Assembly: GCF_033542235.1 (NCBI RefSeq)
Contig: NZ_JAWRCU010000010.1
Location: 177,434 to 241,433, forward strand
Length of the DNA stretch: 64,000 nucleotides
Origin: JAWRCU01 sp033542235
Lineage (GTDB): Bacteria; Pseudomonadota; Alphaproteobacteria; Rhizobiales; Rhizobiaceae
Reading direction: 5' to 3'
This document shows positions 58,534-64,000 of this stretch, one piece after another (the stretch's first letter is position 1; each line of letters begins with the position of its first letter). The translations under genes and the position numbers were made by a program. A model generated the notes under the pieces. That model made no database searches. It saw only the letters and a list, made by a program, of their open reading frames with translations, and was not told where the DNA came from.

Positions 58534-59286
58534 TTACCCCCGCCCGACAAACGGCATCTTGCTCGCCATCACGGTGAGGAACAGCACGTTGGCGTCGAGC
58601 GGCAGACTCGCCATGTAGACCACTGCGTCCGCGACGCGCTGCACATCCATGACCGGCTCGACGGCAATCGAGCCATTGGCCTGCGGCATGCCGGTCGTCA
58701 TCGACGCCGCCATGTCGGTCAGCGCATTGCCGATATCGATCTGCCCGCAGGCAATGTCGAAGGGGCGCCCGTCGAGCGCCAGCGTCTTTGTGAGGCCGGT
58801 GATCGCATGCTTGGTCGCCGTGTAGGGCACGGAGCCTGGCCGCGGCGCATGAGCCGAGATGGAGCCGTTGTTGATAATGCGTCCGCCCTGGGGCGACTGG
58901 GCTCGCATGACGCGGAAGGCGGCGCGGGCGCAAAGGAACGAGCCTGTGAGATTGACCGCGACCACATCGTTCCAGACATCGACCGGCAGCTCGTCGATCA
59001 GCGTCGTCTTGAAGCCGCGTCCGGCATTGTTGAACAACAGGTCGACCCGGCCGAACTCCTTCACCGCACGGTCGAACAGCCGGTCGACCTCGTCGGCTTT
59101 CGTCACGTCGGCAGCAAACGCCAGCGCCTTTGCATCTGTGCTGCCGGCCGCCTGGACTGCCTCATCGAGCGGCGCCTGCCGGCGTCCGGCAAAGACGGTA
59201 TTCCACCCGGCTTTCAGCAGCGCGGTCGCCGTCGCCTTGCCGATGCCCGAACCGGCCCCTGTGACGATAGCGGTTTTCGCGGCCAT
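58534..59286 (-). CDS. Classical SDR oxidoreductase
   Basis: A 250-aa SDR. TGAGSGIGKA is the cofactor site, followed by AGRR, which favours NADP; NNAG; catalytic Ser (NNGSISAHAP) and YTATK. The ATG at 59286 follows AGGGAGGA. The open frame upstream is not coding. Substrate unknown; it lies 49 bp from the MarR-GNAT gene on the same strand. Confidence 0.9.
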   Translation of the reverse strand: MAAKTAIVTGAGSGIGKATATALLKAGWNTVFAGRRQAPLDEAVQAAGSTDAKALAFAADVTKADEVDRLFDRAVKEFGRVDLLFNNAGRGFKTTLIDELPVDVWNDVVAVNLTGSFLCARAAFRVMRAQSPQGGRIINNGSISAHAPRPGSVPYTATKHAITGLTKTLALDGRPFDIACGQIDIGNALTDMAASMTTGMPQANGSIAVEPVMDVQRVADAVVYMASLPLDANVLFLTVMASKMPFVGRG

Positions 59287-59362
59287 GACTGATCCTCCCT
59301 GAAACACGATGCGAGTAGAGAGTTGGCATCGCAGATGCAGACGAGGGAGGCAAGCGCCATGC

Positions 59363-59389
59363 AAAAAGGGCGGCCATTGGCGACCGCCC
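59363..59389 (-). terminator. Intrinsic terminator after the peptidoglycan-binding protein gene
   Basis: Minus strand: GGGCGG and CCGCCC stem with a 10-base loop, followed by TTTTT. It lies about 130 bases after the stop of the 59521 gene and before the SDR gene, so the two are separate transcripts. Confidence 0.8.
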
Positions 59390-59520
59390 TCGAATCAGAA
59401 TCGGCCTTGGGAGGAGAAACGCCGATCCGACTGAGCCTATTCTGCCTTTTCCAGGTTAGCGATCCGTTAACGTGTCAGCGGGCCGCAACATTGCGCTGGC
59501 CGATGGCGCAGCCATCTTGC

Positions 59521-60822
59521 TCATGGATCATACTGCGGCGCCATGAATGCGAGGTAGAGTTCTTTATACAGGCGAGCCAACGCCAACACGGCAGTCCTTT
59601 TCGGGTCCCACGGGCGGCTGTACTGTCCGGGATGGTCGGCCATATCCACCAGGGTGTCATAGTCCCCCACAACCTGCATCAGCTTCTGATAAGCTTGCTC
59701 TTCATTCTTAGGATCGACATCGAGCACGTAGAGGGCCGCTTTGACTTCTGTTCGCTGCCCGTAATTGTTGAGGAACCATCCAACGCACCAGCGGCCGACA
59801 TCGCCAAAGTGATGCTTCGTCTTGGCATACCAGCAAGCGCACTTCTTGCCCTTGGCTGCGCCAATCTGATGCGGGTCGATGTGAAAATTCTGCCATTCGC
59901 CGAATATGGACCCTTTGGCGGAGCCCACCATCGTGCACAGATGCAGCCCGGCTTGGCCGACCTTGTTCAACTCCCGATAACATTGAGAAGGAACCGGCTC
60001 ACCGGTCCGCATATGCTTCTGATGCGTCGAATGACCGACTATCATGTCGGAGCAGAAGTTTGGCGATACCTTTAGCTGGTTTCGCAAGAGCAGAATCTGA
60101 TCGGGATCGACACAGCACCAGATTCCGCGTGAGCTGCCGAAGTCGTAGACATCGTGGAGCCACCTTATCTTGCCCCAAAGGCCCGGCACCATCAGTTCGC
60201 AACGACTGCGCATCTCATCGAGAACAGACCAGCCGTTGCGCTTCATCAGCGTATCGAGAACTTCTCGAAAGGTGACTTTTGCTTGCGGACACGGAGCATA
60301 TCTGTCCTCCGGGAATCCCTCGACGAGATTCATGTTGCGGCCATCGCGCTCCCGGTAAGAACGTTGCAGCATTCGCATAGTGTCGGCTGGGATGCCGTCA
60401 TAGGGCGGACCGGTTGGGATCGTGTCGTCCTTGGGAGTGCAAGCCCCGTTGGGGACCGGCGGAACAGGCAAAGGGGCAGGACCCGGCAAAACCTTCTCGC
60501 CCTTCGCAAGCATTCTGTCCATTTCGCGCAGCGTGTTCGGGCCGGTGCGCCCGTCCCATTGACTGGGATCGCTGGGAAACTTCCGCTTCTGAAAATCCAA
60601 CACCGTTTGGCGCGTTTCCTCGCCATACACGCCGTCAGGTTCCTGGCCGTCCCCTTTGGGAAACGATCGCGGCATCTGATAGCCAAGCTTATTCAGGCCT
60701 CTCTGGATGCGTCTCACCGCTTCCGGATCGTCATGGGGTGGACCAAGCTTGACCGAACCGCCGCCCGCCGCGGCTCTGTCAAGTCGTGGACTGCCCTGCA
60801 AGGTCGGAGATTCGAACGCCAT
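59521..60822 (-). CDS. Peptidoglycan-binding domain protein with large unknown Cys-rich region
   Basis: A 433-aa protein. N-terminal tag-like MAFESPTLQG...G, then a PG_binding_1 domain (VRRIQRGLNKLGYQ, GVYGEETRQTVLDFQKRKFP) to about residue 100, a Pro-rich linker, and a ~290-residue unknown domain with about a dozen Cys and several Trp/His (GIWCCVDPDQ, GKKCACWYAKTKHH, GRWCVGWFLNN). No signal peptide is seen. Possible toxin or secreted effector, but no immunity or secretion genes are adjacent. The codon style is less GC-biased than that of its neighbours. Confidence 0.75.
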   Translation of the reverse strand: MAFESPTLQGSPRLDRAAAGGGSVKLGPPHDDPEAVRRIQRGLNKLGYQMPRSFPKGDGQEPDGVYGEETRQTVLDFQKRKFPSDPSQWDGRTGPNTLREMDRMLAKGEKVLPGPAPLPVPPVPNGACTPKDDTIPTGPPYDGIPADTMRMLQRSYRERDGRNMNLVEGFPEDRYAPCPQAKVTFREVLDTLMKRNGWSVLDEMRSRCELMVPGLWGKIRWLHDVYDFGSSRGIWCCVDPDQILLLRNQLKVSPNFCSDMIVGHSTHQKHMRTGEPVPSQCYRELNKVGQAGLHLCTMVGSAKGSIFGEWQNFHIDPHQIGAAKGKKCACWYAKTKHHFGDVGRWCVGWFLNNYGQRTEVKAALYVLDVDPKNEEQAYQKLMQVVGDYDTLVDMADHPGQYSRPWDPKRTAVLALARLYKELYLAFMAPQYDP

Positions 60823-61129
60823 GTCCCACCAAATCAATGTTCAGAGCACGCCGGGCGATGCCTAAAACTTGGCCAAGCCTGGCCCCTAGTCGAAATTCAT
60901 AGCAAACCAGCTTTCCGCTGCAAGCGACGACATTAACATTGATGCCCGCCTGTTCGACGAACTGAAACGATACCCTTATTGTCTTGGTATCTTGCGCCTT
61001 TTTCAGATGAGATACTGCGCCTTCGAAGCCGGACTTCTTCTACGCCGCGCTCGGCAGGCGGCGGAACCGTTTGCCGTTGTCAACGATGGGAGTAATGCGA
61101 CCTGTGAGGGGACGGTTCCGGCGAGGCTG
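60823..61129. other. Intergenic region upstream of peptidoglycan-binding protein gene
   Basis: A 307-bp gap with a locally AT-rich part (60920-61010). It should hold the promoter of the minus-strand gene at 60822. I see no repeat, hairpin or RNA gene. Confidence 0.4.
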
Positions 61130-61867
61130 CTACCAGGGCGAGCTGGGCGCCTGAGCAGGCTGGGCAGGCGCAGCCGACTTCACCGCCGAGACGGTCGCCT
61201 CGACATGGTCGACCAGCGCATCCGGAAGCTTCAGCCGGCCGGCGAGCAGGTCGAGATAGCCGCGCTCGACACGCGTATCCGGATCGATGGTAAGGCGACT
61301 GGCCGTATAGAGCTCGAGCTTCTGCGCATCGGTCTGTGCGGCAGCCACCAGCTCATCGATCGAAAGCGGCTTCTGCAGCTCGCTGTTGAGGAATTGCTCG
61401 GCCTCGGCACCAATACCCGAAAGGGCGAGCTTGTCCGCGATCTTCTTGCGCTCGTCGTCGTCGATATGACCGTCGGCGTTGGCCGCCGCGATCATGGCCC
61501 TGATCAGCGTCAGCGCGAACTCGCTCTCGCCCTGCGGCGCCTGCGAGGGGTGGAAGCTGGTATCCGCGGGTGGTGGCAGCAATTCGGGATCCCTTGCCGC
61601 TTCCTCCGGATGTCCGCCATTCTTGTAGTTCTGCCAGGCCTTGTAGGCAAGGCCGCCTATCGCTGCGATGCCGCCGAGTTTCAATGCCGCACCGGTGACC
61701 TCGCGTCCGGTATCGGTCCCGAGCAGCACGGCCACCAGAGCGCCGGCAGCCAGCGGATTGTCCTTGGCAAGCTGGGTCGCCTTGCTGCCGGCATCACGGA
61801 CGGTGCCTCCCATTCCCGGGACCTGCGACCCGAGAAGGTCGTTGAGCAGCGATTTCGGATCGAACAT
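61130..61867 (-). CDS. DUF533 (TerB-like) membrane-associated protein
   Basis: A 245-aa protein: N-terminal MFDPKSLLNDLLGSQ, a Gly/Ala-rich hydrophobic segment (about 38-76, KLGGIAAIGGLAYKAWQNY) and a C-terminal helical TerB-like domain (LIRAMIAAANADGHIDDDER to ARLTIDPDTRVERGYLD). Widespread in proteobacteria; function unknown, TerB relatives are linked to stress and tellurite resistance. Confidence 0.88.
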   Translation of the reverse strand: MFDPKSLLNDLLGSQVPGMGGTVRDAGSKATQLAKDNPLAAGALVAVLLGTDTGREVTGAALKLGGIAAIGGLAYKAWQNYKNGGHPEEAARDPELLPPPADTSFHPSQAPQGESEFALTLIRAMIAAANADGHIDDDERKKIADKLALSGIGAEAEQFLNSELQKPLSIDELVAAAQTDAQKLELYTASRLTIDPDTRVERGYLDLLAGRLKLPDALVDHVEATVSAVKSAAPAQPAQAPSSPW

Positions 61868-62037
61868 CGGGGCCTCCTTTATGGGCGCCGCGGTTGGGCG
61901 CGAACGGGACGTAGGAAGTCATCGCGACATTACAATGACTGGTTGCCGTCCGCACGGACAAAAGTTCCCAAGCCTGCGCAGAGAACGGCAGCTCGCCTAA
62001 GAAACCCTTTTTTTTAACGGCAAGAAGATCAGCCGGT

Positions 62038-62958
62038 TCAGCTGCCGATATGGCGCATGCCGCGGCGTTCCGCGAGCCGCACCTGGCGATGCCGTTCGGC
62101 ATAGCGGGCGCGGTCCTCATCGCTGCGCTTGTCATGACACCGGGCGCAGGAGACACCCTCCTTGTAGAACACGGATTTGCGGTCTTCCGCGGTAAGCGGC
62201 CGCCGGCAGGCCCGGCAAAGTTCGGCCTCGCCCTCGACCAGGCCGTGGGTGACGGAGACGCGCTCGTCGAAGACGAAGCACTCGCCCTGCCAGAGGCTTT
62301 GCGCCTGAGGCATGGTCTCCAGATATTTCAGGATGCCGCCTTTCAGGTGGTAGACCTCGGAGAAGCCGAGCGCGCGCACATAGGCCGTCGCCTTCTCGCA
62401 GCGGATCCCGCCGGTGCAATACATTGCCACCTTGCGGCCTTCCAGCGACGCGCGGTTCTCACTGACCCATTGCGGAAATTCGCGAAAGCTCGCTGTGTTC
62501 GGGTCGACCGCATTCCTAAACGAGCCGAGCGCCACCTCGTAATCATTGCGGGTGTCGATGACGACAGTGTCCGGATCGGAGATCAGGGCATTCCACTCGG
62601 CGGGCTCGACATAGGCGCCGGCATCGGCAGGCGGGTCGATATTGTCCACGCCCATCGTCACGATCTCCTTCTTCAGCCGCACCTTCGTGCGGTGAAAGGG
62701 CATCGTGGTCGCCTCGCTGAACTTGACCTCGATCTCGCTCGTCTCCAGGATTCTCTTGAGTTCGCGGACCAACTCGTCAACCGCTTGCACAGAGCCGGCG
62801 ATGGTTCCGTTGACGCCTTCCTTCGCAAGGAGAATGGTGCCCTTTATGCCGCGTTCGCAGCAGAAGGCGGCGAGAGGCTTGGTGAGCCGCTCCGGTGCTT
62901 CGACGCGACAGAAGCGATAGAGCGCGGCAACGCGGATTGTGGTCAGGGAAGCTGTCAT
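62038..62958 (-). CDS. trhO: TrhO tRNA uridine(34) hydroxylase (rhodanese fold)
   Basis: A 306-aa YceA/TrhO family protein making 5-hydroxyuridine at tRNA position 34. N-terminal acylphosphatase-like domain (LLAKEGVNGTIAGSVQAVDE), central rhodanese domain with catalytic C181 (MYCTGGIRCEKA), and a Cys-rich C-terminus (CRACRRPLTAEDRKSVFYKE, CARCHDKR). Length and motifs are those of the family. Confidence 0.94.
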   Translation of the reverse strand: MTASLTTIRVAALYRFCRVEAPERLTKPLAAFCCERGIKGTILLAKEGVNGTIAGSVQAVDELVRELKRILETSEIEVKFSEATTMPFHRTKVRLKKEIVTMGVDNIDPPADAGAYVEPAEWNALISDPDTVVIDTRNDYEVALGSFRNAVDPNTASFREFPQWVSENRASLEGRKVAMYCTGGIRCEKATAYVRALGFSEVYHLKGGILKYLETMPQAQSLWQGECFVFDERVSVTHGLVEGEAELCRACRRPLTAEDRKSVFYKEGVSCARCHDKRSDEDRARYAERHRQVRLAERRGMRHIGS

Positions 62959-63202
62959 GATCCCTCTGAACTAGTCCCGCGGGGGGCTCTTGTTCAAGAA
63001 CCGACTTTTTTGACGCCCGGCCGGATGATTGGAACATACTGGCGCGACCGCAATTTGCTACCCGGACAAGCGCGAAAACCGACCGGGGCGATGGCGTGAA
63101 GAATGCCCGTAATCGTTGCAGTCGTGTCGGGCAGCCGCGTGGACGCAACTCGGCTATTCTGCTAAGCGGTCCTGACCTCCCCTCCCCAAAAGGCAGCCGA
63201 CA

Positions 63203-63844
63203 ATGTCATCGAAAACCGAAAAGCTCCTCGCTTTGCTGAACGGCCAGCCGGTGATCCCGGTGCTGAAGATCGACGATGTCGACACCGCTGTGCCGCTGGC
63301 AAGAGCGCTGGCCCGCGGCGGGCTGAAGGTGATCGAGATCACCATGCGCACCAGGACCGCGATCGAATCGATCCGCCGCGCGGTCGCGGAAGTGCCAGAG
63401 GCCGTGGTCGGCGCGGGTACCATCCTCACTGCAAAGCAGTTCGACGAGGCGGCCGCGGCTGGCTCGAAGTTCATCGTGAGCCCCGGCGCCACCAGGCAGG
63501 TGTTCGCGGCTGCGAAGAACAGCGAGGTGCCGCTATTGCCCGGTGCGATCACGCCGAGCGAGATGATGGCGGCGCTCGAGGAAGGGCTCGATTTCCTGAA
63601 ATTCTTCCCGGCCGAGCAGGCCGGCGGTGCAGCCTTCCTGAAATCGCTCGCCTCGCCCTTCGCCGGGCTCCGCTTCTGTCCGACCGGCGGGGTCACCGCC
63701 AAAAACGCAACCGACTACCTCTCGCTGCCGAACGTGATCTGCGTCGGCGGCTCCTGGGTGGCGCCGGACGACGCCGTCAAGGCCGGCGACTGGGGGCGCA
63801 TCGAGGCGCTGGCGCGCGAGGCGGCTGGGTTGGGGAAGCGGTAG
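63203..63844 (+). CDS. eda: KDPG/KHG aldolase (Entner-Doudoroff)
   Basis: A 213-aa class I aldolase splitting 2-keto-3-deoxy-6-phosphogluconate into pyruvate and glyceraldehyde-3-phosphate. Catalytic E45 (VIEITMRT) and Schiff-base K133 (FLKFFPAE) are present; CPTGGV is the phosphate site. It is not next to edd or zwf, which may be elsewhere. The start follows a C-rich spacer without a strong Shine-Dalgarno. Confidence 0.95.
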   Translation: MSSKTEKLLALLNGQPVIPVLKIDDVDTAVPLARALARGGLKVIEITMRTRTAIESIRRAVAEVPEAVVGAGTILTAKQFDEAAAAGSKFIVSPGATRQVFAAAKNSEVPLLPGAITPSEMMAALEEGLDFLKFFPAEQAGGAAFLKSLASPFAGLRFCPTGGVTAKNATDYLSLPNVICVGGSWVAPDDAVKAGDWGRIEALAREAAGLGKR

Positions 63845-64000
63845 ATGTCCGCGGAGCAGCAGCCAATTCGTCAGCCGTGAAGAATTGCCAAGTCGCTGAT
63901 TTGCAGTGGGAATTTGGGGCAGTCGAAGCTGCCGATTTTGCCGGAAAATAAGTCTTCGGCTGGGGATTCCTTGCAAAATGGATTTGTGATTCCGTTGCGC
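63845..64000. other. Window end, no gene recognised
   Basis: 156 bp after eda. I see no convincing coding frame, hairpin or RNA; the locally AT-rich tail may be upstream of a gene beyond the window. Confidence 0.4.

Overview
The window looks like chromosomal DNA of a GC-rich alphaproteobacterium of the Rhizobiales. A Mesorhizobium-like member of the Phyllobacteriaceae fits best. This rests on rhizobial-type flagellar genes (visN/visR, rem, motC, motE, fliK of the MotD type, flaF/flbT, DUF1217), an ornithine decarboxylase with a long structured leader, and many short palindromic repeats. Genus is an inference from gene content; no rRNA or tRNA gene is visible.

Layout. 1-2.5 kb: the end of metQ, then metN and metI (methionine ABC importer). 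2.7-4.0 kb: a DeoR regulator and an SCP2-domain protein. 4.15-43.2 kb: one flagellar supercluster of about 40 genes. From the low end, all minus strand: a FliL-like gene, a FlgN-like gene, flgJ, a FliJ-like gene, fliR, flhA, fliQ, flgD, flbT, flaF, flgL, flgK, flgE; then rem, a lytic transglycosylase, fliK(motD), motC, motB, a FliH-like gene, fliF; two tandem flagellins; then fliP, fliL, flgH, motE, flgI, flgA, flgG, fliE, flgC, flgB, a membrane protein, fliI, flgF and a DUF1217 protein. A divergent plus-strand unit carries motA, fliM, fliN, fliG, flhB and an unknown gene, followed by a four-helix-bundle cassette and convergent visR-visN. Together these encode the export gate and ATPase, MS ring, C ring, rod, hook, junction, filament, stator and the VisNR-to-Rem regulators. 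Chemotaxis genes are absent. 43.6-64 kb: ordinary accessory metabolism: lyxose isomerase, ODC with an adjacent GNAT gene, amidase-LysR, DUF1007-NicO metal uptake, a DenD-type dehydrogenase group, a CDF exporter, VapBC, an aminotransferase, a MarR-GNAT fusion, SDR, a peptidoglycan-binding Cys-rich protein, DUF533, TrhO and Eda.

Two things stand out. First, a 457-bp unit at 41233-41689: a four-helix-bundle (S23/IVP-type) gene bounded by inverted arrays of one 8-bp unit, which supply its ribosome-binding site and both neighbours' stop codons. Second, palindromic repeats sit inside the 5' ends of four genes (motC, motE, flgA and a GNAT gene). In the three flagellar genes the reading frame stays open, and removing the repeat restores a clean signal peptide. 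Start codons were chosen from Shine-Dalgarno spacing and overlaps with upstream genes; many flagellar junctions are ATGA overlaps, suggesting translational coupling.
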